NCBI GenBank assembly: GCA_009746045.1 | Contig: RPFO01000154.1 | Location: forward strand, 1,309,667 to 1,373,666 | Length of the DNA stretch: 64,000 nucleotides | Direction of reading: 5' to 3' | Origin: Mesostigma viride | Taxonomy: Eukaryota; Streptophyta; Mesostigmatophyceae; Mesostigmatales; Mesostigmataceae | Shown here: positions 9,992-21,370 of the stretch, piece after piece | Numbering within the stretch: the first letter of the stretch is position 1 | Layout of the letters: every line of letters starts with the position of its first letter | Notes under the pieces: generated by a model | Seen by the model: the letters and a program-made list of their open reading frames with translations, nothing else | Told to the model about the DNA's origin: nothing | The model's database searches: none | Position numbers and translations under genes: made by a program

Positions 9992-10077
9992 ACCTGTCAG
10001 CAGGGGGTAGCCTGGTCAGGTCCTCAGCTAGTACCCCAAGCCCTGAAAAATTTTGTTTACCTGTTTTTGTCACTACT

Positions 10078-13000
10078 GTGGATGCTGCATCCTCTGCACC
10101 CCTGCGTGTGCGTCCTTTGATGTTTCTAAATGGTGGCCTTACCGTTCCTACTACCGTGGTAGACCCTTTTCTGCGTCCTCATGATATCCTCAATGTTTCT
10201 GTCCTCGTAGATAGTGGGGCTGCCAGCTCCTTTGTAAGTGAGGCCCTTGTTAGGAGACTAGGATTAGTATCTACCCCTCATGCCTCTCCAGTGACTGTAC
10301 ACTATGCTGATGGTCGCACCAGTCACTCTCCTGGGACTGTATCCTTACCACTCCTCATTCAGGGTCGCCAGATTAAATTGGTGGCGACCATAGGTCCTAT
10401 AACGACTGCGGATATATTGTTGGGCTTAGATTGGCATCAAGACCACAAAATCACTATTAATTATGACACTATGGTTATCTGGTTCCCTGACAATTCTTAT
10501 TGGGTGCCTGAACGACACTATAAGGTAGAAAATCTTTCCTTGGTGGATATTACTCCTCCGCCTCCTCCTCAGCCTCCTCCTAGGCGTAGTATATCTGATG
10601 TCATAATGACTAAAGATCAATTACGAGCAGAACTAAAGGAAAATGGATATTTATTATGTATGTTCCTCCAATTGGAAATACAAGAAATACCTATTAATAA
10701 TGTGGGAATAGATCCTGATAAACCCAATGCAATAGGAGTAGGGTTTGACAAAACGGAGTTAGCCCGCTACATGGCTGTTATTGATTCCTCTAAGGTCTTT
10801 GAAGAAAAGACCCCCTCATACCCTCCTCCGCGTCCTGTTTTGCATCGTGTTGTGATTAAAGATGGTGCTGTTCCTACGCACTCCCCTATGTATAGAATGG
10901 GCCCTACAGAGCTTAAAGAATTAAAGCAGATTCTCGTAGACCTTTTAGAGGCAGGTTTAATAGAACCCAGCAATTCCCCATATTCCGCTGGTGTTTTGCT
11001 AGTTCCTAAGCCAAATGGCAAGTTCCGCTTGGTTACTGATTATCGTAAATTGAATGACATTACTGTAAAATCTAAATACCCCTTGCCTAGAATAGACGAT
11101 ATTTTTAATAAAGTTAAGGGTTCCTCCTGTTTCACTGTCCTTGATTGCGCGGATGGGTTTTGGCAGTTGCGGATAGCTCCGGAGGATTGCCACAAAACTG
11201 CCTTTGCCACTCCTTTCGGACACTACCAGTTTAGGGTTGCGGCAATGGGTTTATGCAATTCCCCTCCTCCTTCCAGATGCTTATGAATGACATCCTCAGA
11301 CCCGTCATGGGTACCTCACACCTACCTCAAGTCTCCTCTGACCTCAAAGATCCCACTTTTTCCTCGGTTCAAATCTCTGAACATGATCGTTCTTGCGCAC
11401 AAGCTTACCTAGACGATATCCTTATTTATTCCCCTGACTTCGAAACCCATCTCGTGGACCTCAAAAAGGTTCTAGATATTATGGCCGCTAATTCCTTGTG
11501 GGCTAGGCGAGCTAAAGTGCGGTCTGGTCGTAGTGTTCCCTTCCTCGGTCACGTCCTATCTGATAAAGGTGTTGCTACCGATCCTGATAAAACAAGGTCC
11601 ATCCAGGATTGGCCAGTGCCTACGGATGTCAAAAGTGTACGCAGTTTCCTCGGTCTTGCCTCCTATTACCGACGTTTTATTCCTCGGTTCGCGACTATCG
11701 CGGCTCCTATTAACCACCTGCTGAAGAAGGATATTCCTTTTGTTTGGGGCCTTGAGTGCCAACAAGCTTTTACAACCCTCAAGTCTCTTTTACTCTCGCC
11801 TCCGGTCCTCGTCTTGCCCGATACCTCACGACCATTTGTAGTAGCTACTGACGCTAGTAATTAGGTAGCGATTGGGGGTGTTCTCCTCCAAGACCAGGGT
11901 CATGGTTTGCAACCCATCGAATACATCTCTAGGACTATGTTACCTGCTGAACGCAACTACCCAGTTCATCAACAAGAGTTATTAGCTGTGGTATATTGCT
12001 GTCACTCTTGGCAACATTTCCTCAAAGGGGCCCAGTTCGACGTCTGTATCTGCGAACCTTGTGATGCTGACCCTTACCGGTTGATTATTCAAACCGACCA
12101 TCGTCCTCTGATTCACCTCCTGTCACAACCTAACCTCACTCCTCGGCAAGCGCGGTGGATGGAATTCCTTGCGCAATTCGCCCCATTTAAATTGCAATAC
12201 GTCAAGGGCGTAGATAATATAGTCCCTGATGCTTTATCCCGACGTCCTGACTATTCCTTTTTCGAGGATCTAGATGTCCTCACTACCACCCTCGTTCCTA
12301 CTCCTCTTGGTGTTTTCCCCTATGGTGACGTCCCTGATGACGGGCAGTATACCTACCTTTTCCATACCTCTGTCCGTTTTCCCGATCTCCTCTCCCATGT
12401 AGGCCTTTCTCTGCGGTGTGAGGGCACACCTGTCACCTTGGGGGAGGGGGAGGATACTAATAAAATTATTTCTTGTCCCCTAAGTCATGTTTCCACTAGG
12501 GCTGGGAAGTCGTATGGTAATGTTGTTCCTTCTGGTCCACCCCTCCTTTTTGGTAAAGCTGTGGGTGACTTGTTCAAACCCTCTGTAGATACCTCGGTAG
12601 CCAATCCTACGTCGGATTTAGAGCGTCTCATCAGTAGATTTACGGCCACTGAGCCGGAAGCCTTGACCGCAATCTCCTCACACCCTCAAAAATTTGGGAA
12701 GTACCCGTGCAAGTTTGTGGGTGGCTTCTTGTATGTGCTGTTAAAGGATGATCCTCCGCAATGGCGTTTGTATGTTCCTCCGATTTGCCGCTCCTCCTTG
12801 TTGTTTGAGTTGACATGATCTAGCTGCTCACCAGGGCGGGAAGCGTGTGCGGGATTTGGTAACCCGTTCATACTTCTGGCCCTCCCTCCTCAGTGATGTG
12901 GATGAATATGTTAGGACATGTCAGTCATGCCAGGAAATGAAACCTAGTAATGTGGGTCAGATAGCAGAACCTCGTACCCTCCCTGATCCTATAATGCCTT

Positions 13001-13338
13001 GGGATTCCATTATGATGGATTTTGTGGGTCCCTTTAAAAAGAATTAATCCTAAAGGCAATGCGCAGATCCTCGTGTTTGTAGACCGCCTTACTAGACGTT
13101 GTCATCTTGTCCCTTGTCCCTTGGAGCTTACTGCTCGTGACTGTGCCCAGCTGTACCTTCAGAATGTTTATCGTTACCATGGGTTGAGCAGGCAGTTTAT
13201 CTCTGATAAGGACAAGTTGTTTACCTCAGACTTTTGGACAGAGTTCTTTGCTGCTATTGGTACTAAAGTGACGTTTGGCACTGCGTACCATTCCTCCTCC
13301 TCACACCTAGTAGAGCGTTTAAATAGAGTGGTAGAAGA
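10078..13338 (+). pseudogene. pol: Gypsy pol, 5' part: PR, RT, RNase H, integrase start (broken)
   Basis: Domains in order. Retropepsin: VDSGAASSF active site (about 10210) and ILLGLDWHQ (about 10415). RT: LVTDYRKLN, LDCADGFWQL, and catalytic YLDDIL (about 11405). RNase H: VVATDASN (about 11850), HQQELLAVV, QTDHRPL. Integrase: zinc-binding region, then MMDFVGPF (first Asp, about 13015), ISDKDKLF (second Asp) and VERLNRVVEE (Glu), the last just before the copia insertion at 13339. Breaks seen: frameshift near 11270, TAG at 11862-11864 inside RNase H, frameshift near 12815, frameshift near 13035. No working polyprotein can come from this copy. Confidence 0.9.
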
Positions 13339-14033
13339 AGTTAACGCCAAGCGCATTGGCGTGATCCTGATTCGGCATATCTCTGCGATTCCAGCGGCAC
13401 CGGAACGAGTTCATTCCGACGAGTATCAAGAAAGTTATGGCGTTCCGACTTCCCGGTCGCGCACGAGCGCGAGCCGGCTGTTCTTCTAAGTCGGACGTGA
13501 ATATTTGCCGACGACATATGGGGTCGACAGTAATTCCTGGGCTGACAGGAATTAGGTGCTGTACCTACGACGGTATTGGATTAATACGTCGTACGCAGGA
13601 AATAGGAACCTTAACCTGTGGTCTGTGGGTACCGCAGGCTTAGTCCTGGACTTCTAGGTGCAGATGCAATAGTCACTGTGGACTGTGCTCTGTGGTCACT
13701 GTGCCTGTATGGCAGACCTACTGTATAGGAGTGGGCGCTGTACAGGTAGTGAATACTGTACCGGGGGTGTTATTACTGAGCAGGCCTCCTAGGCTGCTCA
13801 GGACTAGCAAGCACAGTGCACAAGTATATAAACAATAGGCCAGTGCCAAATGGGCATCTCTTGCGAGCCCGCCTCACGTGTTGTGCCTTGACTTGGCAAG
13901 CTCGTGTGCAAGCCTCAAGTGTTGAGCGCTGTAAACATTATCCGATTTAACAAAGCTCCGTTTCCAACCATATTCACACATTGCTGCATTGCAACCATAT
14001 CCTTCACATTGCGTGTGCGAAGAAAGCTTAACT
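13339..14033 (+). repeat. Copia-type 5' LTR
   Basis: 695 bp, AGTTAACGCC...AGCTTAACT. TATATAAA at 13825-13832 is a good TATA box, and TGTAA at 13930-13934 fits the algal polyadenylation signal about 100 bases downstream. Five or so differences to the 3' LTR were found by eye (about 99% identity). Confidence 0.93.
13825..13832 (+). promoter_or_regulatory. TATA box of copia-type LTR
   Basis: TATATAAA, repeated at the same place in the 3' LTR (about 21157-21164). Its position before the TGTAA signal is as expected for a U3/R promoter. Confidence 0.6.
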
Positions 14034-14126
14034 CAAATTACAACCAGTCTCAGCGGAACGGCCAGGAGGGTCGTTGCCGGTTGCGGTGTGCAGCGTTTAC
14101 GACGAGAGGAGCTCGTCTGGTGGTGA

Positions 14127-15043
14127 ATGGTGCAGGAGGAACAACGGCAGCAGGATTTCCGGTTTCGGCAGTCTGCTGGGGGTTCGATTTCTCCTGAATT
14201 ACGCCGTGTCGTTCGGGATCTATCTTTGTTGCTTGCAGATCGTCCGCCTGTAAATCGCAGCTTCGTGCAATTCGTCGACGACCAGGTCGAAGATTGGGAG
14301 CGAATTCTGCGACACGTACAAACCATCGTCATTCCGGAGCACCGGAGCATCGACGACCTTGAGCAGGAGCTTCACGGGTTGGTCGGCATCCAGACGGTGA
14401 TTACTGCAGTAGCAGAGCGAGTGCGGACGGAGTTGGCAGCAAGGCGAGGCGAGGTTGCGGAGCAGCTGGCGCAGGGCGACACGAGTTTGTGCCGACAGTA
14501 GCGGGCGCGGGAGTACCACGTGCTTTCGCAGGCGGCATCGGCGACGAGGGTGTTGCAGCGGGACCAGTTAGGCGTGAACGACGCGGAGCGGAGCATCACA
14601 GGCGGCTTGCAGAGGTCGGGGCGACAGCGGAAGCCATCGCCGGAGGACAACGCGCGACAAGAGTCGGCAGGTTTCCAGAGCGAGTAAGAGTTCCTTTTCA
14701 GGAGCTGCCCCGCCCCTTCGCGTTCGTGTGACGCGTTGGGAGGAGTTTGCACCTCTTGGGTACGATAGTGACCTTGAGGTAGGGCAGGGGGTGTCGCTGG
14801 GCTAGGCGACGAGACACTTGGCGACCACGAGGTGCCAACGTACAATCCGCGAGGGCCAACGACGGGTTGTCACCTGTCTACTTTACCAACGGTGACGATT
14901 CAGTCATCGCGGGCCGACAGCGGGTCGACGACGGCGCAGCAGGTAGCAGGGTACCAGAGCTGATTGTGGTGAGCGACAGCGACGACGACAGCGACAAGGA
15001 GAACCAGGACGCGCCTGGGGCCAGCCGTGGTGGTCTTGCCTGA
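14127..15043 (+). pseudogene. Copia-type element leader ORF, frame-broken
   Basis: The first frame (14127-14501) gives a charged, mostly helical protein (ELRRVVRDLSLLL, VEDWERILRHVQ, DDLEQELHGL), possibly coiled-coil. The likely continuation is in another frame (REYHVLSQAASATRVLQ), and the stretch ends with an acidic run SDSDDDSDKENQD stopping at 15043. No known domain recognised. It may be an N-terminal Gag part or a separate leader protein; the frame changes may be real decay or base-calling indels. Confidence 0.4.
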
Positions 15044-15145
15044 GTGGTAACACTTGGCACTTTCCTTTCTTGTTCAGTAGCTTATATTGCTTTAATTGCT
15101 GCTTGGCCACTTGGCTGGCTGTAGCAGATCTGAACAGAGGCCATC

Positions 15146-16331
15146 ATGGAGGATGGAGCTATCAACCAACAAGCGGGCTTTATGGGCTTCGGCGGCGCGG
15201 CGCTGGGCTGGATGGACGAGATGGACGCGATGGACGCGGTGGACGCGATGGACGCGGGGACGGCCAGGCGCTGGGAGACCAGGCTGAGGTGCCAGATAAT
15301 CAGAGCCAAGGATCGCAGGGCGGGCAGCACGCGCCAGCCGCAGATCAAGCGGCGCCTAAGCGACCAACTGTTGCTGAGGGGTACGCGGTGCTAGGCCAGT
15401 TTCAGTCCATCAAGGACAATTGGCAGCCCCGGGATGCTGAGAGGATGTTAGAGGACATGAACTTGTACACGGAGATATACAACGGTGACAAGCTTCGCAT
15501 CCTGGCGTCTAGTGCCTACATACGGCAGTCGGCGAGGCGGCTGTTCAAGTTTGTTCGGGAGCGACACGCGGCGGGGGACACCTGGACGGCGTTTATGACG
15601 CGACTCAGGTCGTTCCTGAGTGACAAGAGGACCATAGATGGGTCCCACCTGAAGCAAGAATACCTGGACTACAAGCCCATCAAGGGGCAACTAGTGGTCC
15701 ACGCCTTTGAAGACTTCGTCAAGCTGAGGGAGGACGCCATGGCCAAGGGCTTCTTCGTCGCAGATCGGATGGCCATGGGCGACTTTCTCAAGTCGCTGCA
15801 GCTGGATCCGGTCACCATGGATAATGTGACCATCCACATGCGACAGGTCCATGGCTGGGCAGCCATGACGGATCAGTTGTATGAGTGTTTCAGCGGCAAG
15901 TACGTGGGGGTAAGCGCCCTCGTCAGAATGATGAGGAGGCCACTGAACCCACGGTTAAGTCCATGAGGGGATCGGGCCACGGGGGCCCAGCGTCCTCGAG
16001 AGGGCCTGAGACCTCTTCAAGGGGTCGAGGAAGGTCCAGGAGGGGGCGTGACAGAAGGGCTGGACGGGGGACCCCGCCGAAGTCGGGACATCCACAGTCC
16101 CAGTTTGACTTCAAGAGGGTGGGTGGTCCTCCCAAGGCTGGGCCCAGCAGTGGGACCTCACGGGACATCAGTCAGGTGGAATGTTATTTCTGCCAGGGGA
16201 AGGGTCACTTCAGGAATGAGTGTCCCTCGTACCTGAGGCAGGAAGGTCAGAGCAAGCCAGCTCAGGGTGGCAGCAAGGACAAGGCTGGTCCATCCCAGGA
16301 CAAGGGCAAGGGCAAGGCTGCTGATCATTGA
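15146..16331 (+). CDS. gag: Copia-type Gag with CCHC knuckle (frameshifts)
   Basis: The likely start MEDGAINQQAG (15146) is in a different frame from the main body (to 15966). The body has an LTR-Gag-like helical domain (VLGQFQSIKDNW, SARRLFKFVRERH, EYLDYKPIKGQ, DFLKSLQLDP). A second shift near 15900 leads to a basic Arg/Gly-rich linker and a zinc knuckle CYFCQGKGHFRNECPSY (about 16180-16235), ending at TGA 16329-16331. Pol starts in yet another frame overlapping by four bases, as expected for frameshift-translated Gag-Pol. Confidence 0.75.
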
Positions 16332-19300
16332 TTGAGCCTGCACACATCCCTGAACCCTGGAGGGTGCCCCCAGGGGTGTGTAATGAAGCTGCTAGTGACA
16401 GCAGTGAGGGGCAGCCCCATGCTCTAGTGAAAGAGCCTATTGGACACGATGGGGCAAGCTTGGTTACCACAGAGAGTATGCCAGCTGTAGCTGCAGTGGT
16501 TACTCGCCAACGTGCCCGCCATGGCGGTGCTGAGCCTGAGGTAGGACCTGGTGATGTGGACCCAGGTGGATCTCAGAAGCATTCTGACCGTGCAGGACTG
16601 GCACAGGATGGTCAGGATGAGGATAGGGCTGGAGACAGTCTGACAGGCACGACCCTGGTGCCTCCTGTACATAAGGGATCTGTACATACCTTGAGTGCTA
16701 ATAATGACAATAAAAGGTTTTCTCTCTTGTATGACATTGCCTCAAGGTTGCATACCATGTTTGGCCATGCAGCTCAGTCTTTGCAAGTTGCTAGACGGCT
16801 GGGAGGAAGTGAGTTGTACTCCATCTGCCAACAGGTTGCTCAAGCTTGCAAGTGCAGGCTAGTTGCTAGAAAGCCCAAGCAGTCTCATGCCAGGACTCCT
16901 ATTTTGCAGCCAGGCCATGTGCAGGTAGATATTCAGAGAATCAGGGGTTTGAAGCTGCTGGTGGCAGTGGACAGATATACCAAGTACAAGACCCTAGAGA
17001 TCCTGCCTGACATGGAGAAGCCTACATTGATTGCTGCTCTGAAGTTGACAAGGAGCAGGTACCCTGGGTTGGAGTTGTTGCAGTGTGACATTCAGTTTGA
17101 GTGCTGTGAGAACCTGCCAGAGTTTCCAGAGTTGCTGATTACACCCAGGGAGAGCCACGGCCAGCAAGGGGTGGTGGAGAGAGCCATCCAAGAGATCAAG
17201 ACTGTGCTGCTGGTGGAGAGGATTCCAAGGACGTCATCTGCCATTGTGACATCTGCATGGCTACGTTCTGTGGAGGACAGGCTGAACCTGAGGACTCCCA
17301 TGTTCTTTGGTGACATTGCCATCAATCCTCTTATGCTGCATACCAGGATGCTGCCAGCTGATGCTGAGCAGGCATGGAAGGAGAAGCTAGAGGCCAAGTT
17401 CCTCAAGCTGAGGCAGAAAGACAAGGGCTGGAGTGTCCTAGAACCTAACGTTGGACAACAGGTTGTTGTGTGGAAGGAACCAAGCTTTCCAGGGAAACGT
17501 GGCAGCTGGCATGATGGGGTGGTGACCCGAGTAGAAGCCGCTGGCCATAAGTGCTGGGTGGCCATTGATGGCTCCCAAGCAGTGCACCGTCTGTCCTGGT
17601 CAAAGATCCGTCCCCGGGGAGGTAATCAAGGAGACCTCTTCCAGGTGCCCGCTGGTGTACAAGGCGGGGGTGACGTGGAGCTTCCTGATCAGGGTGCTAC
17701 AGCTGTATCGAGCCCTCAGGGTGACCCTGGCCCGGCCCCTGGGGTACCTTCACATACGGTGGTTGGGCAAGCAGGCGGACAGGCTGCACCTCCGGAACGG
17801 CCCGACACCAGGCCTAGGGGTGTGCGTCTATCAGATATTGTACAGGCTTTGCAAAGAGCCAAGAAGGAGCCTAAGGTGTCCAAGCTTGTCCAGTTGGATG
17901 AACCTGAGGTAGCTGCCATGGAGATAGATACCAATGCACAGGTTTCTGTCATGGGACCTCAGCATACAGGAGAACTGCTGGTCGGAGAACCAAGTTGCCC
18001 CTGGGTGTCTGATTTCAGTGGTAGGACGCATCTAAGGGTGTTGGGAGAGGTTACTGCCCCTGTCATGGGTGTGGATGTGACCTTCCTTGTCCTAGAGGAC
18101 TATGATGGCCCTGTGATTTTGGGTCAGAATTTTCTGGGCAATCCTGGGATTTCTATCAGAGCTACAGCTCTGAGAAGAGATGGCTGGGGGATGATTCCCC
18201 TAGAAAATTTCAGGACAACATTTCCAGTCAGGTGCAGGGCCAAGCCGGTCAAGGGTGTAAAATGGGATGAAGGGGAGGTGCCCCCAGCGGCCAGTTTGGT
18301 GATTCCAGCTGTGTTGCACCCCAGCAGTATTGGCATAACTCACAGGAGCCTTGCTGCACACTCTCCTTTGACATATGACCAGCTGGTCCAAGAGATGAGC
18401 TCGCCTACTTTGTTTGAGGCTTGGAAGCTCGCCTTCTCCAAGGCATTGGAGGAGTGGTTGCAGTTTGAGTGTGCTGCACCAACAGACAGACGTCCCCCAG
18501 CATCAAGGAAGCTTGCTTTGAGATTTGTGCTGAAGAGGAAGGTTGTGGATGAGGTATCAGTGCCCCATGTCAGGCCTGTCCTGAATGAGTATCACGGCAC
18601 GGGGAGTCTGCCAGGAGAGGAGCTATACACGCCAGGGATGCTACACGACACATGGAGAATTTTGCTATGTCTCTACGTGGGGTTGCTGAACAGGGGAGCA
18701 GCTATGTCATCAGTGCTGCTGGACTTCAAGAGGGCATTTTTAAAATCTGATCCAGAAGTGGCCAGGAGGGTGTGGAAGCAGGATGAGCCTTACTGTGTTG
18801 AGGTGCCTGCCATCTGGAAGCTGGAGCTGCATCAACAATTCCTGGTTATTCTGAAGGGCCTGGAAGGACTCAGGTCGAGCCCAATCATCTGGAGACTCAC
18901 GCTGCAGGAAGCTCTGATCAGTGAGTGTGGCTTGAGAGTGTCTTCAGTTGATCCCTGTTTGCTGCTGGCCCAATGGGAGGGTCTGCCAGTGTATGCTAGT
19001 TTGCATGGAGATGATCTGCATTTGCTAGCCCCCACGACCTGGCTGAAGAAGTTTATTCCTGTCATCAGTGGCAAGTTTTCACTGGGCAAGGAGCTGTGGC
19101 AGGAGCCCAACAAGCCTGTAGTGTTCTGTGGAATGCAGGCTACCCTGTTCAGGAGGGACGGGGAGTGGAGTATCAGGCTTCAGGCTGGAGGAGATTATAA
19201 ACAGACCATTGTGAAGGCCTTGCCAGAGAAGATCACCCAGGCTGCAGGACCTGAGTTGAGAGGCATGTGGGCCTGGTTTGCCAGCATCTGTGGTCCGTCT

Positions 19301-19921
19301 TTGATGGTCCATAGCAGAATGCCTGATGAGGTGCTTGAGGATGAGAAGCCTCGAGTCATAGCCCGGTTGGTGGAGAGTACCCCTGATCTGATTTTGTCTG
19401 GGATTGACTTTACCCAGCCTATCACCTTGGAGATCTTTGTTGACAGTTCCATGGATGCTCGCCAGGTTACCAAGGTCAGGGGGAGATCTGCTGCTCTGTT
19501 TGCTTTTTATCAGAGCAGGGCAAGTTTGTTCAGCTGGTACAGCAGACTGCAGAAGAGGGTCTGTATCAGTTCAGATGTGGCAGAATGCAGGGCCATATGC
19601 GAGGGGATCCAGTCCAGCCTGTACATAAAGGAGTTAATGCTGGAGCTGGCTTCAGTTACCCCTTGGACCTTGCAGATGGAGACGTTGTTGCTAACAGACA
19701 GCATGGGTATGGTCCAGTTTGTTCACAAGCAGCTGGCCAGGAGCCGGGACCTGGATTATTTGTTGCTGAAGGAGTTGGCCAGTTTGGTTGACTTGAAGCA
19801 TATCCCTGGCGAGGAGAACCCTGCTGATGCATTGACAAAGCTGCCACACAAGGCCCCAGCCCAGTACAATGTACTGAGGAAGCTCATGAATGCTGACTGT
19901 CAAGTCGGTCTATCTGTCTAA
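16328..19921 (+). CDS. pol: Copia-type Pol: integrase, protease-like, RT, RNase H
   Basis: 1197 codons without interruption. Integrase: HHCC-like zinc region near 142-180 (LHTMFGH...CQQ...CKC), catalytic Asp in VQVDIQ (about 200), LQCDIQ (about 255), Glu in GVVERAIQE (about 287). An SH3-like tail WHDGVVTRV...WSKIRPRG follows (about 392-425). A retropepsin-like domain lies at 531-610: IDTNAQVSVM where DTG is expected, and GPVILGQNFLG. RT (about 690-960): LLDFKRAFLKSD, GLRSSPIIW, and LHGDDL in place of YVDD. RNase H (about 1035-1170): FVDSS, LFSWYSRLQK, ISSDVAECRA, LLTDSMG, NPADALTKLP. The start is a TTG by frame, so it is probably made by frameshifting from gag. The domain order is unusual. 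Confidence 0.88.
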   Translation: MIEPAHIPEPWRVPPGVCNEAASDSSEGQPHALVKEPIGHDGASLVTTESMPAVAAVVTRQRARHGGAEPEVGPGDVDPGGSQKHSDRAGLAQDGQDEDRAGDSLTGTTLVPPVHKGSVHTLSANNDNKRFSLLYDIASRLHTMFGHAAQSLQVARRLGGSELYSICQQVAQACKCRLVARKPKQSHARTPILQPGHVQVDIQRIRGLKLLVAVDRYTKYKTLEILPDMEKPTLIAALKLTRSRYPGLELLQCDIQFECCENLPEFPELLITPRESHGQQGVVERAIQEIKTVLLVERIPRTSSAIVTSAWLRSVEDRLNLRTPMFFGDIAINPLMLHTRMLPADAEQAWKEKLEAKFLKLRQKDKGWSVLEPNVGQQVVVWKEPSFPGKRGSWHDGVVTRVEAAGHKCWVAIDGSQAVHRLSWSKIRPRGGNQGDLFQVPAGVQGGGDVELPDQGATAVSSPQGDPGPAPGVPSHTVVGQAGGQAAPPERPDTRPRGVRLSDIVQALQRAKKEPKVSKLVQLDEPEVAAMEIDTNAQVSVMGPQHTGELLVGEPSCPWVSDFSGRTHLRVLGEVTAPVMGVDVTFLVLEDYDGPVILGQNFLGNPGISIRATALRRDGWGMIPLENFRTTFPVRCRAKPVKGVKWDEGEVPPAASLVIPAVLHPSSIGITHRSLAAHSPLTYDQLVQEMSSPTLFEAWKLAFSKALEEWLQFECAAPTDRRPPASRKLALRFVLKRKVVDEVSVPHVRPVLNEYHGTGSLPGEELYTPGMLHDTWRILLCLYVGLLNRGAAMSSVLLDFKRAFLKSDPEVARRVWKQDEPYCVEVPAIWKLELHQQFLVILKGLEGLRSSPIIWRLTLQEALISECGLRVSSVDPCLLLAQWEGLPVYASLHGDDLHLLAPTTWLKKFIPVISGKFSLGKELWQEPNKPVVFCGMQATLFRRDGEWSIRLQAGGDYKQTIVKALPEKITQAAGPELRGMWAWFASICGPSLMVHSRMPDEVLEDEKPRVIARLVESTPDLILSGIDFTQPITLEIFVDSSMDARQVTKVRGRSAALFAFYQSRASLFSWYSRLQKRVCISSDVAECRAICEGIQSSLYIKELMLELASVTPWTLQMETLLLTDSMGMVQFVHKQLARSRDLDYLLLKELASLVDLKHIPGEENPADALTKLPHKAPAQYNVLRKLMNADCQVGLSV

Positions 19922-20651
19922 AAGCTGAGAGCTGGGTGCTTAAGTCTCTGGATATCAGGCTGGGAGCTTGATTGTACATAATCCTGAGCACACCTTGAGG
20001 GGTGAGACATGTCTCTGGTGTGGGAATGTCTGACATTGTCTCTGATGGAGAGATGTCTATCTGGGGTTTTCATCTCAGTCTGAGGTTTCCCCAGATCTGT
20101 GGTTTGTGGGCGGGGTTCGATTCCCTGGTGCCGTCTTAAGGCGGAGTTTCACGGACTGGCTGACCCATCCACCATGCTGGTGAGGTGGCGACAGGTCCCC
20201 TGATTTTCCACGGTTGGAACGAGTATGGGAGCTTGTGTTTTGCATGTGCTTCGCGTAGATGTTGTGTCTGGTTCGATAAGGGGCAGCAGACCGGCGCCGA
20301 CTCCCGTCTGGGGGTCAGCAATGTTTTCTGATGAGCTGTTGTGGGTGATCTGTGGGGTTTCGCCTAAGGTCCTGAAGGTTGTACATACTTCTCAAGTTCT
20401 TAGCTGAACACCTATGGGCTGCCACAGTTGGCCAACCTCTTGTACATGGGTAACACAACGAGCCTCCCGTGAAGGGATAGGGACTCATTGTAATTTGTTT
20501 GTGCTCCTGAGCCAGTATGGGTGCTATGTACATATAATAAGGAATCCAAGCTGACTGTCATGCCCAGCGGGTTGTGACTTGTAGTCTGGGGAGGATATCC
20601 AGTACCCATTGTGTGTGTTTGTATGTAGACTTGTGTGAGCTGCTACAGCTC

Positions 20652-20665
20652 AAGAAAAGAAAGGA
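20652..20665 (+). promoter_or_regulatory. Polypurine tract of copia-type element
   Basis: AAGAAAAGAAAGGA, five bases before the 3' LTR at 20670, as expected for the plus-strand primer. Confidence 0.65.
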
Positions 20666-20669
20666 TTGG

Positions 20670-21365
20670 AGTTAACGCCAAGCGCATTGGCGTGATCCTG
20701 ATTCGGCATATCTCTGCGATTCCAGCGGCACCGGAACGAGTTCATTCCGACAAGTATCAAGAAAGTTATGGCGTTCCGACTTCCCGGTCGCGCGCGAGCG
20801 CGAGCCGGCTGTTCTTCTAAGTCGGACGTGAATATTTGCCGACGACATATGGGGTCGACAGTAATTCCTGGGCTGACAGGAATTAGGTGCTGTACCTACG
20901 ACGGTATTGGATTAATACGTCGTACGCAGGAAATAGGAACCTTAACCTGTGGTCTGTTGGTACCGCAGGCTTAGTCCTGGACTTCTAGGTGCAGATGCAA
21001 TAGTCACTGTGGACTGTGCTCTGTGGTCACTGTGCCTGTATGGCAGACCTACTGTATAGGAGTCGGGCGCTGTACAGGTAGTGAATACTGTACCGGGGGT
21101 GTTATTACTGAGCAGGCCTGCTAGGCTGCTCAGGACTAGCAAGCACAGTGCACAAGTATATAAACAATAGGCCAGTGCCAAATGGGCATCTCTTGCGAGC
21201 CCGCCTCACGTGTTGTGCCTTGACTTGGCAAGCTCGTGTGCAAGCCTCAAGTGTTGAGCGCTGTAAACATTATCCGATTTAACAAAGCTCCGTTTCCAAC
21301 CATATTCACACATTGCTGCATTGCAACCATATCCTTCACATTGCGTGTGCGAAGAAAGCTTAACT
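20670..21365 (+). repeat. Copia-type 3' LTR
   Basis: 696 bp, one base longer than the 5' copy (an extra C in AGTCGGGCG near 21063). It ends ...GCTTAACT and is followed directly by TSD GAAGA (21366-21370). TGTAA at 21262-21266. Confidence 0.93.
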
Positions 21366-21370
21366 GAAGA

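Larger units (their letters stand above)
13339..21365 (+). mobile_element. Ty1/copia-type LTR element nested in gypsy integrase
   Basis: 8,027 bp. LTRs 13339-14033 (695 bp) and 20670-21365 (696 bp). The element ends are AGTTAA...TTAACT, not TG...CA. TSD is GAAGA (13334-13338 and 21366-21370); removing the element and one TSD restores the integrase reading frame exactly. Inside are a leader ORF with breaks, Gag with zinc knuckle, and a 1197-codon open pol with integrase, protease-like, RT and RNase H regions. The RT and RNase H motifs are of the copia (Pseudoviridae) type, but the protease position is not the usual one. Confidence 0.93.
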
